Assembly (NCBI GenBank): GCA_964006375.1
Contig: OZ023262.1
Coordinates: forward strand, 93,914,476 to 93,978,475
Length of the DNA stretch: 64,000 nucleotides
Direction of reading: 5' to 3'
DNA from: Tillus elongatus
Taxonomy: Eukaryota > Arthropoda > Insecta > Coleoptera > Cleridae
The notes under the pieces were generated by a model. The model worked only from the letters and a program-made list of their open reading frames with translations. It was not told where the DNA came from and did not search any database. A program made the position numbers and the translations under genes. Below, piece after piece: positions 23,972-37,945 of this stretch; position 1 is the stretch's first letter; each line of letters begins with the position of its first letter.

Positions 23972-24295
23972 TATTGTTGTAATATTTGCATATTACTTTG
24001 TAAATAGTTTTATTTGATATTGTGGTTAGTTAGAGCTAAAATTGAACATACAATTGTTTCGGTTTTGGTAATTTTGTATTAATAATTGTCTACTCATGAA
24101 ACTCTGCGGTATATGCCGTAAGAGCGTATGACAGCGATAAGAAGAGTCAAGATGGAGAATTGAACCAGGTGGGTTGTAGCTGTAGTTCTCAATAATTTTA
24201 ATTAAATCGTATACAGTCCAATCAAAGTTAGCCGTTATTTATCGTGCGTCGTGGCAACGTTTAAAACATGTTTTTTATTATTTGTTGAGAAAAAT
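23972..24295. other. AT-rich DNA downstream of BEL/Pao, possible LTR not demonstrable
   Basis: A BEL 3' LTR would be expected here, but no partner LTR exists in the window for comparison and no boundaries are evident. Confidence 0.35.
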
Positions 24296-24406
24296 TGCGC
24301 GTTAAGATCTGATGAACGAACTCATGCAAGCCATTAACAAAATAAGGGTAATTCTCAAATTTGCTCCAAATCAGTAAAGTATTTTTTGAGGTATTGGTTG
24401 GATACA

Positions 24407-24500
<94 letters not shown>

Positions 24501-24602
24501 TTTTCACTGACCATGGAAATGGGTTCCAGGGGCGCTAATTAAAAGAAATTCTCACCATTGATACCTCTCTAATAGTGAATTTTCTTAATGAAAATTCACC
24601 AC
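24296..24602 (+). mobile_element. HTE copy, plus orientation, 3' half
   Basis: End of the body (CATGCAAGCCATTAACAAAA), (TA)n at 24412-24496, the arm (CTGACCATGGAAATGGGTTC) and hairpin TAGTGAATTTTC with GAAAATTCACCA; the last pair of the stem is mutated. Confidence 0.75.
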
Positions 24603-25299
24603 AAGCAGTATATATTATTACATTTTTGAATTCTGCACAGAATTATAAACTCATTTTGTGTAAGGTTAGATATCTCAAAAGGTCATAGTTTTGAGTTATT
24701 GAAGATTTTCCAAAAATTTTGAGATGTGGAGGTCAACTTCTAAAACACGATGCCTATCAAATAAAATCATGCCGTAGTTTCAACTTTTGCCTACGAATTT
24801 GCAATATGACAGTGCATGAAGATGTCAAAGCGGAACATAGAAAGGATATACAGAATGTTCACAAATAACCTCAAATTATTTATAAAGTTAAGGTAGCATA
24901 AGAATTTTAAATTGAACACCGTGTAATTTGTTGTTTACATCGATATGAAATCAAATTCCCTACAAATGGTTAGGAAGTTTCCTATAGATGAAGTTAACTG
25001 TTTTGATAATAATCGACATTCAAAGGGAGGCATCCACATATTTCTTATGTAACTAGATTTGTGAAGAATTATACACAAAATAATTTGCATAATACCTACT
25101 AACAATAGGCGGACTCAATTGATTTGTGTCAATTGCTAAGCTGTAGTAGCTGTATTTATTAAAAGATTGGAAAACATTTTTTGTAAAAAAAAGCATGCTC
25201 ATTTATGTTTGTGACAGGAGGTAAACAAGTTATATAAAGTAAAAGAGAGAAACATGAAATAAGCCGTTGGTGATACAAATTATCTTTTGAATATTAAGA
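24603..25299. other. AT-rich DNA without recognisable features
   Basis: No reading frame, RNA gene or repeat recognised. Confidence 0.5.
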
Positions 25300-25369
25300 A
25301 AATTTATTTAAATGGGCGCTAACTAGGACCCCCAGAACACATAACCGGGGTTAGTTTGAATTTTTATAT

Positions 25370-25446
<77 letters not shown>
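25300..25446 (-). mobile_element. HTE arm with (TA)n
   Basis: Arm (GGGCGCTAACTAGGACCCCC, TTGAATTTTTATATGTTTA) followed by (TA)n at 25373-25446. The hairpin is reduced to TTAAGAAAATTTA. Confidence 0.75.
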
Positions 25447-26919
<1,473 letters not shown>

Positions 26920-26932
26920 CTGCCCCCCTCCT
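26920..26932 (-). other. Polypurine tract of gypsy copy 1
   Basis: In element sense AAGGAGGGGGGCAG lies immediately before the 3' LTR. The pol stop codon TAA overlaps its first bases. It would prime plus-strand DNA synthesis. Confidence 0.85.
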
Positions 26933-29900
26933 TAAGACTGTTCGTCCCGAACAGTATTTACCGGCCGCCAACTTGGGGGTTCGTTGCCCCGATAGGGACT
27001 CAACCTCTCTATGTGAACAACTTTGGGTTTAGTTCTTGGAGACAGCTGGATTCTGTAGACTAGGTCGTTGATTTTCTTAGTCACCAAGTATGGCCCTTCC
27101 CATGGTTTCTGAAGTTTGGGACTGAGGCCCTTTCTCCTTGTTGGTTGGTACAGCCACACTGCATCACCTTCCTTGAATGTATGGGGTGTTGCTCTGCGAT
27201 CCAAGCGCATCTTCATCCGGTCACTGCTTAAGAGGAGCCTATCTCTGACACATCTGTGTATAGTGCGCAGTTTTCCTTCTAGGTCGGCGACATACTCAGG
27301 TAACGTAGCTAGGTCCGCTATGTCCTCGTTCGGTGGTGGTCTCGTCATGTCGATTGGTAACCGCATCTCTCTGCCGGTCAACATCATGGATGGAGTGTAG
27401 CCGGTAGATTCATGCTGAGAGCTTCTGTAAGCTAGGAGGAACAGAGGTATCAACTTGTCCCAGGTTCTCTGATTCTCGTCGACAAACATAGCAAGATACT
27501 GATTGATGGTCCTGTTATGCCGTTCTACCATGCCGTCTGATTGAGGGTGGAGTGGCGTTGTTCTCGTTTTCTTTATGCCTAGCAAGTCCATTAGGCTCTT
27601 CCAGACCTCTGATTCGAAATTCCGGCCCTGGTCGGTGTGAATCTCCAAGGGTACGCCATGCCGTGATATGACATTTTCCATCAGGGCTTCTGCTACGGTC
27701 GTTGCCTCTTGGTTGGGGATCGGCGCAACTTCAGGCCATTTCGAGAAGTAGTCCATCGCCACCATTATGTATCTGTTCCCAGACTCTGTGATGGGAAAAG
27801 GTCCTGCGATGTCTACGGCAACTCTCTCCCACGGTGTACCTGAGATGTACTGCATCATTTTTCCTCTGGATCGGGTCTTTGGTCCTTTCTTTGAAGCACA
27901 TTGGTCACACCTTTTGCACCATTCTTCCACGCTTCTTCGGCAGTTTATCCAATAGAAGCGGTCTCTCACTCTGGCAAGAGTCCTGTTGACCCCAAAGTGG
28001 CCTCCACTTCTACTATTGTGTAGCTCTTGAAGAACACTGCTTATGCACTCACTTGGCACGACGGTCTGGTATATACAGTCTCTACCATCGGCAGTTTCCC
28101 ATTTTCGAGTGATCATGTCATTCTTTAGACACAATGAGTCCCATTGTAGCCAGTATCCTTTAACCTCCGCCCCAAACCGGGACACATCGTGCCACTCAGG
28201 TCTTTTCCCCTTTTGTAGCCATCCTCTAATATTTTTCAAGTCTGGATCTGTCTTCTGTGCGTCTCTGATGTATTCAAGATTTACGTCTAGATCGGTGTTA
28301 TTCTTCTGTCCTGCCACCAGTTGTTTGATCTGATGAGTTACTTTGTCGATCCCTTTGTTCTCTTGTCGCTCGCAAAATTTACATTCATGCACTGAACATG
28401 GTCTTCTCGACAGGCTGTCTGCATTGGCGTGACTTCTTCCTCTTCGATGTTCAATCCGGAAGTCGTAGCTCTGCAGTTTCTCTATCCATCGTGCTATCTG
28501 TCCTTCAGGATTTCTAAAGTTCAGAAGCCATTGCAGAGCAGAGTGATCTGACCTCACGCGGAATGTTCTTCCGTACAGGAAGCTGTGGAAATGTTCGATG
28601 GATCTTACAACTGCCAGCAGTTCTTTCCGGGTTACACAGTAATTTTTTTCTGCTTTTCCGAACGTTTTGCTGAAGTAGCCTATCACAACTTCTTCTCCGG
28701 CTTGGAGCTGCGAGAGTACTGCCCCAATGCCATACTGGGAAGCATCAGTGTCCAGTATGAACAGTCCTTCGTTCTGAGGATAAGACAGTATAGGAGCAGT
28801 GAGAAGACGATGTTTGAGTTCTCTAAAAGACTCTTGGCAATCTGGTGACCAGATGAACTCGACCTTATTTTCAGTCAGGCTATGCAGAGGTTTCGCAATG
28901 CTGCTGAAGTACTTCACAAAGCGTCGGTAGTAGCTGCAAAGTCCCAGAAAACTTCTGACCTCATGTTTGTTCCTCGGCACAGGCCAGTCTCTTACTGCCT
29001 TTATTTTCTCTGGATCAGTTTCTATCCCTTTCTCAGAAACGACATGTCCGAGGAAACTCACTCTCTTCTGGAAGAGGACGCATTTCTTGGGATTAAGTTG
29101 CAGATTGGCACCTCTCAGCCTGGAGAAAACTTGCTTCAGATTCGACAGGTGTTCATCGAAAGTCCTTCCAATCACCATGACATCATCGAGATACACCAGG
29201 CATGTTTCCCATGTCAGTCCTCTCAGCACTAACTCCATTAGTCGCTCGAAGGTGGCAGGTGCATTACATAAGCCGAATGGCATGACCTTGAATTGGTACA
29301 ACCCATTCCCGGTTGAAAAAGCAGTCTTCTCCTTATCGTCTTTATGGAGTTCTACTTGCCAGTAGCCACTTTTCAGGTCTAATGTAGAGAACCACTTTGA
29401 TCCGGCCAAAGTGTTCAAAGTGTCGTCGATCCGGGGCAGGGGATAACTGTCTTTCTTGGTGACATCATTCAGCTTCCTATAGTCCACGCAAAATCTCATA
29501 GTGCCGTCTTTCTTGGTGACCAAAACTACTGGGGACGACCAAGGACTATTAGATTCCTCGATCACACCATCTTCCAGCATTTCGTTAACCATCGCCTTGA
29601 TTTCTGATTGCTTGGCAAAAGGCAGTCTTCTCGGCGGCTGTCTAATTGGTCTTGCGTCGCCAGTATTAATTCTGTGTTGCACTAGACTCGTACGACCTGT
29701 GATTTTATCTTGAGCGAAAATATCGGCCTCCTCCAATACGAACTTCACTGCCATCTCCATCTCCATATTGTTCAATTGGCCCCATGAATTCTTGAACCGC
29801 TCTACTAATTCTACTGGCAGTCTTCTGTCTAATGCAGTGGGTGTCACGTTTTTGGACAACGTCACTCGGTCAATGGGTTCGCAAGTGGCGATAACCTCAC

Positions 29901-30474
29901 CTTTCTTCAATGTGACCCTGTTAGTTTGCACGTTAGCCACTCTTATGGGTATTGTCCTCTTCGGGTCTACTAAGCATCGTGCGACGAGGGCACCATCATG
30001 TCTATCTTTTAGGGGCTCCGCTATGAGAGCAGACATACCATCAAGTTTCTTCTCTAGCCTGGCTCTGACAATCTTCTCACTGTTACCAGGAATCCGTGTA
30101 TCCTCGTCGACAATAAGTCTCACCCTGAGATTAGCTTCGCCTGCTGTTGGAGATAAATACAACTCTTCGTTGCCGATTCTCAAAATCTTATTTTGGAAGT
30201 CCACTGAAAAGACATCAAACTCTTCCATTATATCCAAGCCCAGAATAAATTCGTCGACGATTTCTGCGACGACAGCCTTGGCCTGCAGCTCAGTACTGCC
30301 CAGCTTAATGTAAACAATGGCCTCTCCATGCACGGGTATCCTATCTCCTTTCGCTGTCTCCAACACAGGCTGTTTGTTGGTCGTGAGTGCCGGCATGTTT
30401 GGCAACATGTCTGGACGTACAACGGATCTAGTGGCACCAGTATCGATGGTGAAACTGCATTGTCTTCCGTCCAT
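26932..30474 (-). CDS. pol: Gypsy Pol polyprotein (PR-RT-RH-IN), copy 1
   Basis: 1180 residues from the first ATG; translation most likely enters by -1 frameshift about 110 bases upstream (heptamer at 30591-30585), adding some 37 residues. Domains: aspartic protease with DTG at 11-13; reverse transcriptase about 270-480 with LDLKSGYWQ (D366) and YLDD at 428-431; RNase H with D577, E618 and D643; integrase zinc finger with H819, H826, C856 and C859; integrase core D888, D948 and E984 (35 residues between the last two); and a GPY-type module WEGPYLV near 1125. It cuts Gag-Pol, copies RNA into DNA and integrates it. No frame damage is seen. The C-terminus overlaps the polypurine tract. The gypsy clade was not resolved. 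Confidence 0.95.
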   Translation of the reverse strand: MDGRQCSFTIDTGATRSVVRPDMLPNMPALTTNKQPVLETAKGDRIPVHGEAIVYIKLGSTELQAKAVVAEIVDEFILGLDIMEEFDVFSVDFQNKILRIGNEELYLSPTAGEANLRVRLIVDEDTRIPGNSEKIVRARLEKKLDGMSALIAEPLKDRHDGALVARCLVDPKRTIPIRVANVQTNRVTLKKGEVIATCEPIDRVTLSKNVTPTALDRRLPVELVERFKNSWGQLNNMEMEMAVKFVLEEADIFAQDKITGRTSLVQHRINTGDARPIRQPPRRLPFAKQSEIKAMVNEMLEDGVIEESNSPWSSPVVLVTKKDGTMRFCVDYRKLNDVTKKDSYPLPRIDDTLNTLAGSKWFSTLDLKSGYWQVELHKDDKEKTAFSTGNGLYQFKVMPFGLCNAPATFERLMELVLRGLTWETCLVYLDDVMVIGRTFDEHLSNLKQVFSRLRGANLQLNPKKCVLFQKRVSFLGHVVSEKGIETDPEKIKAVRDWPVPRNKHEVRSFLGLCSYYRRFVKYFSSIAKPLHSLTENKVEFIWSPDCQESFRELKHRLLTAPILSYPQNEGLFILDTDASQYGIGAVLSQLQAGEEVVIGYFSKTFGKAEKNYCVTRKELLAVVRSIEHFHSFLYGRTFRVRSDHSALQWLLNFRNPEGQIARWIEKLQSYDFRIEHRRGRSHANADSLSRRPCSVHECKFCERQENKGIDKVTHQIKQLVAGQKNNTDLDVNLEYIRDAQKTDPDLKNIRGWLQKGKRPEWHDVSRFGAEVKGYWLQWDSLCLKNDMITRKWETADGRDCIYQTVVPSECISSVLQELHNSRSGGHFGVNRTLARVRDRFYWINCRRSVEEWCKRCDQCASKKGPKTRSRGKMMQYISGTPWERVAVDIAGPFPITESGNRYIMVAMDYFSKWPEVAPIPNQEATTVAEALMENVISRHGVPLEIHTDQGRNFESEVWKSLMDLLGIKKTRTTPLHPQSDGMVERHNRTINQYLAMFVDENQRTWDKLIPLFLLAYRSSQHESTGYTPSMMLTGREMRLPIDMTRPPPNEDIADLATLPEYVADLEGKLRTIHRCVRDRLLLSSDRMKMRLDRRATPHTFKEGDAVWLYQPTRRKGLSPKLQKPWEGPYLVTKKINDLVYRIQLSPRTKPKVVHIERLSPYRGNEPPSWRPVNTVRDEQS

Positions 30475-30548
30475 GCTGCCAGGTATAACGAGGCTCTCGT
30501 GGTAGCGTCGGATAGTGGAGACCTTTACTTTGGGGCCTTGGGACTCGC

Positions 30549-30591
30549 ACGCCAGCTGCCGCCCCCTTACACTGGCGTCAGGTCGTTTCCC
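30549..30591 (-). promoter_or_regulatory. -1 ribosomal frameshift signal between gag and pol
   Basis: In element sense the slippery heptamer G GGA AAC lies at 30591-30585 in the gag frame. After a 6-base spacer, ACGCCAG (30578-30572) pairs perfectly with CTGGCGT (30555-30549). Pol is in the -1 frame relative to gag. In copy 1 an in-frame pol stop just upstream leaves an overlap of only about 35 bases, which contains the heptamer. Copy 2 conserves heptamer, spacer and stem. Function is inferred from this classic arrangement. Confidence 0.75.
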
Positions 30592-32147
30592 TGACGCCGC
30601 TCACTGTTGGTGTATTCTTGTCTTCTGCGAGCCACCTGTTGGGTTTGTGAGCACTGTCTACTTATGTGCCCTTTCCTACCACACTTGTAACATTCTATGT
30701 CTGACCAATCTGCTTTCGTTTTACGTGCTCCGACCGTTGCAGTGAGCTTGCTTATGGCTTCCTTTATAAACTTTATTTCTTGCCTAAGTTCCCCAGTCGT
30801 GTCTGAAAGGTCCTCTTTCTCCTTCACTTCGCGCAGCCTGTTGCGGCGAGGTTGAGATGCATTCTTCGCTGCTTCAAATTCCAAGCCATAAATTACGCAG
30901 TCCGTAAGTGTTTTGAACCTTCCGAGCCTTAAAGCTTGTTGCATTTCATTATCAAGTACCCCATCGATGAAGGTCTGGACGGTTATCTGGTTGACAAATT
31001 CTTCTGGGGCTTGGGGATATGCCAGTCGCACAAGTTTCTCCACTTCGGCACTAAATTCTTGCAGCGTCTCATTTGGCTTCTGGACCCTTGACTTTAGTTG
31101 TGTCTGGTAGACCTGGCTCATGTACTTGTTACCATATCTCAAATCTAGGGCCTGTATCACTGTTAAGTAGTTTTGCTGTTTCGACTCCGGGATGTTCTGG
31201 AGGATCTCTAGGGCTTTACCTCTAAGCGAGAGAATTAGAGCAGTTGCTGCCTGTTGTTCGCTCCACCCATTGCTGAGAGCTGCCGCCTCAAACTGCCTCC
31301 TGTACATGGGCCACGATGTTTCTCCGTCAAAAGTCGGCGGCTTCAAGGTTCCATGAGGCTGCTGCACGATTGGTATACCTTCTTCCGGACGATTTTGAAC
31401 TGGGGACATTCCAGTAACTCCTCTTGGTTGAGTTCTGTCAGTCTGGCCCATCACCTGCTCTGTCAGTTCTCTATGTCTGACTTCTGTGCCTTTCATCATC
31501 ATCTTCATTTGTTCTTTCAACCCCTCCACTTCTTCCCATCGTTTGTTCCAATCCTTTACATTTTCTGTTACATTTTCTACTTTACTGTTCACATTTTCTA
31601 TTTGTTCGTTGATCAGTTCAATTTCCTCTTTTACATCGACTCTCATATTGTGAAACATACTTCGGAGGTCTTCTTTGTCTTCTAGTCGTCGTTTTTCGTC
31701 TTCTTCGCGTTGCTTCTTGAGTTCTTCTTTATCTTCAAGACGCCTCTGTTCCTCCTCTTGTCGTCTTCTCTCGTCTTCTTCGCGCCGTCTTCTTTCATCT
31801 TCTTGTCGCCGTTGTTCGTCTTCTTCGCGTTGCCTCTTGAGGTCTTCTTTATCTTCTTGCCGCCGTCGTTCCTCTTCTTCGCGCCGTCTTCTTTCTTCTT
31901 CTTGTCGTCGTTGTTCGTCTTCTTTGCGTCGTCTTCTTTCATCTTCTTGTCGCCGTTGTTCGTCTTCTTCGCGTTGCCTCTTGAGGTCTTCTTTATCTTC
32001 TTGCCGCCGTCGTTCGTCTTCTTCGCGCCGTCTTCTTTCTTCTTCTTGTCGTCGTTGTTCGTCTTCTTCGCGTTGCTTTTTTAGTAAGTCCATCAACTCT
32101 TTGATTTCAGCCATCTTGTCGTAGTCAGTCGATCTGGTGTTTACCAT
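30567..32147 (-). CDS. gag: Gypsy Gag, copy 1
   Basis: 526 residues from ATG 32147, about 60 bases after the primer-binding site. Residues about 10-175 are an extreme charged region of repeated REEDEQRRQE-type units, predicted to be one long coiled coil. A capsid-type domain follows (about 270-430, WPMYRRQFEAAALSNGW, LILSLRGKALEILQNIP, TLQEFSAEVEKLVRLAYP). A CCHC zinc knuckle CYKCGRKGHISRQC lies at 486-499. Gag forms the particle that packages the RNA, and the knuckle binds nucleic acid. The repeat number of the coiled coil differs from copy 2. The final codons carry the frameshift heptamer that leads into pol. Confidence 0.93.
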   Translation of the reverse strand: MVNTRSTDYDKMAEIKELMDLLKKQREEDEQRRQEEERRRREEDERRRQEDKEDLKRQREEDEQRRQEDERRRRKEDEQRRQEEERRRREEEERRRQEDKEDLKRQREEDEQRRQEDERRRREEDERRRQEEEQRRLEDKEELKKQREEDEKRRLEDKEDLRSMFHNMRVDVKEEIELINEQIENVNSKVENVTENVKDWNKRWEEVEGLKEQMKMMMKGTEVRHRELTEQVMGQTDRTQPRGVTGMSPVQNRPEEGIPIVQQPHGTLKPPTFDGETSWPMYRRQFEAAALSNGWSEQQAATALILSLRGKALEILQNIPESKQQNYLTVIQALDLRYGNKYMSQVYQTQLKSRVQKPNETLQEFSAEVEKLVRLAYPQAPEEFVNQITVQTFIDGVLDNEMQQALRLGRFKTLTDCVIYGLEFEAAKNASQPRRNRLREVKEKEDLSDTTGELRQEIKFIKEAISKLTATVGARKTKADWSDIECYKCGRKGHISRQCSQTQQVARRRQEYTNSERRQGNDLTPV

Positions 32148-32190
32148 TTACAGCTAGCTTGCTTGTTCACTTCTTCACTCACTTATCCCA

Positions 32191-32204
32191 CACTTCTGAC
32201 ACCA
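32191..32204 (-). other. Primer-binding site, tRNA-Leu type
   Basis: TGGTGTCAGAAGTG in element sense starts 3 bases after the 5' LTR and is complementary to the 3' end CACTTCTGACACCA found on eukaryotic tRNA-Leu(CAA). In copy 2 the match extends to 18 bases (complement of 56950-56967); copy 1 has two extra bases (TG) after position 14. Confidence 0.75.
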
Positions 32205-32207
32205 AAT

Positions 32208-34575
<2,368 letters not shown>

Positions 34576-34644
34576 ATATAAAAATGACTGGTCACCCAAA
34601 ACTAGTCAAAATGTGGGTTACGAGCTTTTACAACTATAGCAACG

Positions 34645-34740
<96 letters not shown>
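34645..34740. repeat. (TA)n tract
   Basis: TA dinucleotides with one T insertion near 34661, directly left of the TIR of DD41D copy 3. Confidence 0.95.
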
Positions 34741-34742
<2 letters not shown>

Positions 34743-36957
34743 CAGGGTGGTTCTTTGGCGAAAAATAAGGGGTTGCCTTTTTTATTAAGTTTTTCTCGAA
34801 ACTCCTTCTCCTCCAAGTTACAGCTCTTTGATATTTTGGCAAAAAAAAAGTGTTCGTTAAATTTCTCCGTTATTAAATAATTTAAAAAAACGAAATTTTG
34901 CAGATGCATAAGGCTAACAAAATGACAGTTTTAAATGGAGCTTGTAACCCTATAATGTTATCACAAGAGGGTGAAAAAACCTACCCTTACATTATTTTTT
35001 ATAAGTACTTCTTATTGTGTGTACCGTTTTCTATTAAAAAAAAATGATTTAGAAAGAATAATTCATTTAGCAACTTTTCTATATCTTGACATTCTCTCAT
35101 AAAATTGTTAGTTTTATCACACAAAAATAAAATATTACTCAGACGATTTCACATGAATTTACAGTGGTTGTTATTTGCTAAAAAATCAAGTACGTGGTAG
35201 GCTGTCAAATAACTTCATAATTACACTAAGATTAATTGTTCTGGTTGTTGTCAATCTATCGAGAATTTTTTAAACACTTAGAACAAATAAGTGAATAAAA
35301 CGCTAGATTATACCAATTCCGAAATGGCAGATATGCATCTTGAATATGGCCGTGCTAATGGCAATGGATTAAGAGCACAGCGCCTCTACACTGAGTTATA
35401 TCCAAATAGAACTGTACCCCATCACAGCATATTCGCACGCATTCATCCACGTCTGAAAGAAGAAGGAAAATTTTCAAGAAGTGCCGCCGATTGCGGGCGT
35501 TCTAGAGAAGTAAGAACTGTAGCACTTGAAGAGGCTGTCCTCAAATTAATTCAAGAATCTCCTGGTACAAGTACAAGAAGAATCGCTCAAGTCTTAAATG
35601 TCAGCTATTGCACGGTATTTAGAATTTTAAAAGAACAACTATTGTACCCCTACCATATCCAACGAGTTCAAGCGCTCTTACCTCGTGATTTTTTACCTCG
35701 TTCAATTTTTTGCCAACAGATGCTTTAAATGATCACGCAAATTCCACAGTTCTTATCTCGTATTTTATTTACTGATGAGGCCAACTTTTCACGAGAATCT
35801 ATTAGAAATTTTCATAATAACCACATATGGTCTGAAGAAAACCCACACGAAATTACGGAATCTAATTTTCAACACGAGTTTTCATTAAATATATGGCTTG
35901 CTGCCATTGGTGATGACTTAATTGGACCATATTTTCCTCGAATAAGACTAAATGGGGAAGTGTACTTTCATCTACTCAAAGAAGAGTTGCCCCTATTTCT
36001 TGAAAATATTCCTTTACAAATTAGACAACAAATGTGGTACACGCACGACGGGGCTCCGGCTCATTTTAGTATCAACGCTCGTAACTTCTTGAACGAAGTT
36101 TACCCAAATCGTTGGATAGTTCGAGGAGGCCCACAGAATTGGCCTGCCCGATCTCCTGAATTTAATCAGTTGGATTTTTGCCTGTGGGGTTTTCTGAAAA
36201 CCCTAGTTTATTTGAGTCCTATTGAAAACATCGATGACCTCAGAAATCGTATTATCGCATCATGTGATATTATAAGAAACACACCCGGTATTTTTACGAA
36301 GTTCAATGAGAAACAGACTAGAGTCATGCGTTCTCTCCGAAGGGGGGCATTTTCAACATTTATTATGATGATACGTACTGACATTTTGTTAATATTCCTT
36401 TTGTTTCTTAGTTTGTTGATTATTAATTATAAAATAGTACTACAATAGTTGTTGTTTCTTATTATGAATATTTGGAAATTAGTAAAGCCAGAACAATACA
36501 TATTAACATATTAGTGTAATTATGACGTTATTTGACAGCCTACCACCTACTTGATTTTTCAGCAAATAACAACCACTCTGTAAATTCATGTGACATCGAT
36601 CTGAGTAATATTTTATTTTTTTGTGATGAAACTAACAATTTTATGAGAAAATGTCAGGATATAAAAAAGTTGCTAAATGAATCCTCCTTTCCAAGTTATT
36701 TTTTTAAAATAGAAAACGGTACACACAATAAAAAGTACTGATAAAAAATAATGTAAGGGTAGATTTCTGCACCCTCTAGTGATAACATTATAGGGTTACA
36801 AATCCATTTAAAACTGTCATTTTGTTAGCCTTATGCATCTGCAAAATTTCGTTTTTTAAAAGTATTTCATAACGCAGAAATTTAATGAAAACTTTTTTTT
36901 GACAAAATTTCAAAGCGCTGTAACTTGGAGGAAAGGGGGTTTTAAGAAAAACTTTAT

Positions 36958-36960
<3 letters not shown>
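34743..36960 (+). mobile_element. DD41D transposon, copy 3, long TIRs
   Basis: The left terminus CAGGGTGGTTCTTTGGCG follows TA. The left sequence to about 35215 is repeated inverted from about 36530 to 36960, roughly 430-470 bp per arm (shared AACAAAATGACAGTTTTAAA, ACGGTACACACAATAA, TTGACAGCCTACCAC). The right arm has lost its outermost 40 bases to the adjoining (TA)n. It is a different family from copies 1 and 2. Between the arms lies one transposase frame with a single stop. Confidence 0.9.
35291..36448 (+). pseudogene. DD41D transposase with a single in-frame stop
   Basis: One continuous frame of about 385 codons is interrupted only by TAA at 35726-35728; the next codon is ATG in the same frame. 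The first in-frame ATG is at 35324 (MADMHLEYGRANGNGLRA), which resembles the DUF4817-type N-terminal helix-turn-helix of insect transposases. A second DNA-binding region contains TSTRRIAQVLNVSYCTVFRIL. The catalytic triad is visible: Asp in LFTDEANF (35774-35776), Asp in YTHDGAPAHF (36047-36049) and Asp in FNQLDF (36173-36175), 41 residues after the second, hence DD41D. A hydrophobic C-terminal tail (DILLIFLLFLSLLIINY) is unusual for a transposase and may be frame read-out past the true end. The enzyme would move the element; this is the least damaged transposase in the window. Confidence 0.85.

Positions 36961-37047
<87 letters not shown>
36961..37047. repeat. (TA)n tract
   Basis: TA run directly right of DD41D copy 3. 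Confidence 0.95.
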
Positions 37048-37050
<3 letters not shown>

Positions 37051-37620
37051 GAAAATGTTTTCCCATAAATGACACACTTCCTTTATTCAATCGTTAACTA
37101 TGCCTGTGTATTGTTGACCTATGTGAGAGAGTTAGTTGCAATCCTTTGATGTGTGCAGACGATATAAAGTTGTTTCTCAAAATAGAATCTAATGAGTATT
37201 GTTACTCTCTTTATAATCGACTGTGTGTAAGCACAATAATCTAACTTTAAATGTTTCCAAGTGTCTAGGTGTCACCTATAGTTCATTAAGCAAACTACGA
37301 TAGTGTTTGGTTATTCAGTAGATTAATCTGTGTTCGAGACATCGTCTTCCATCGAAGACTTTTCTTTCTTTTCTCTTCTTTAAAAATGTAGGCTCACTAG
37401 TACGTGGCGTTAAATTTTTGAGTGCATTTTAGCATTGAAATGCTGGCTTAACGATGTTTCGTAGACAGTTTCAAAACAAAAATTATTCAACCTCGGATGA
37501 CACTAACTTGGTTAGTAAAACGTTCGCGGTTTTTTTAATGTGTTGTGGTGATTTTGGTTCTCCAAGTGTACTTATGAGGAGATTGTGCTTTTAAAATTTT
37601 CGAACTTTTTTTGAAAAGCC
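37048..37620. other. AT-rich DNA without recognisable features
   Basis: No gene or repeat recognised. Confidence 0.5.
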
Positions 37621-37624
37621 ATAT

Positions 37625-37945
37625 TGAGGGTTTAAACAAATAAATGTGAAAAAATTATGGAGGTAATTTCTCGCTGCAAATCAAATGGGGGTCTTTTATA
37701 TGACAACTACCATTTACCCCTCTCCTGTGAAAATACGACCTCTTAAACCTGGTGCCAAAAAGTGGTTTTAATTTTTTTCTTAAATACGGTAAACGTGATA
37801 AAAGTGAAAAGCACACTTGGATAACTGATAAAATATTGTACTTTGTTTCTCCTTTGTAGGTTATACAGGTAACCAAATTGATGCATGCTTGTATTTATTA
37901 AAATGTTTTTATGAAGATTCACTTCCACAACGCACTTTGCATCAC
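37625..37945 (-). mobile_element. Worn HTE 5' portion
   Basis: TTATACAGGTAACCAAATTG and TTCACTTCCACAACGCACTT match the HTE body close to its 5' terminus; the copy is diverged. Confidence 0.5.

Noticed and set aside
31675..32124. Ser/Arg-rich and Phe/Leu-rich frames on the plus strand
   Set aside because: They are antisense shadows of the low-complexity coiled-coil region of gag.
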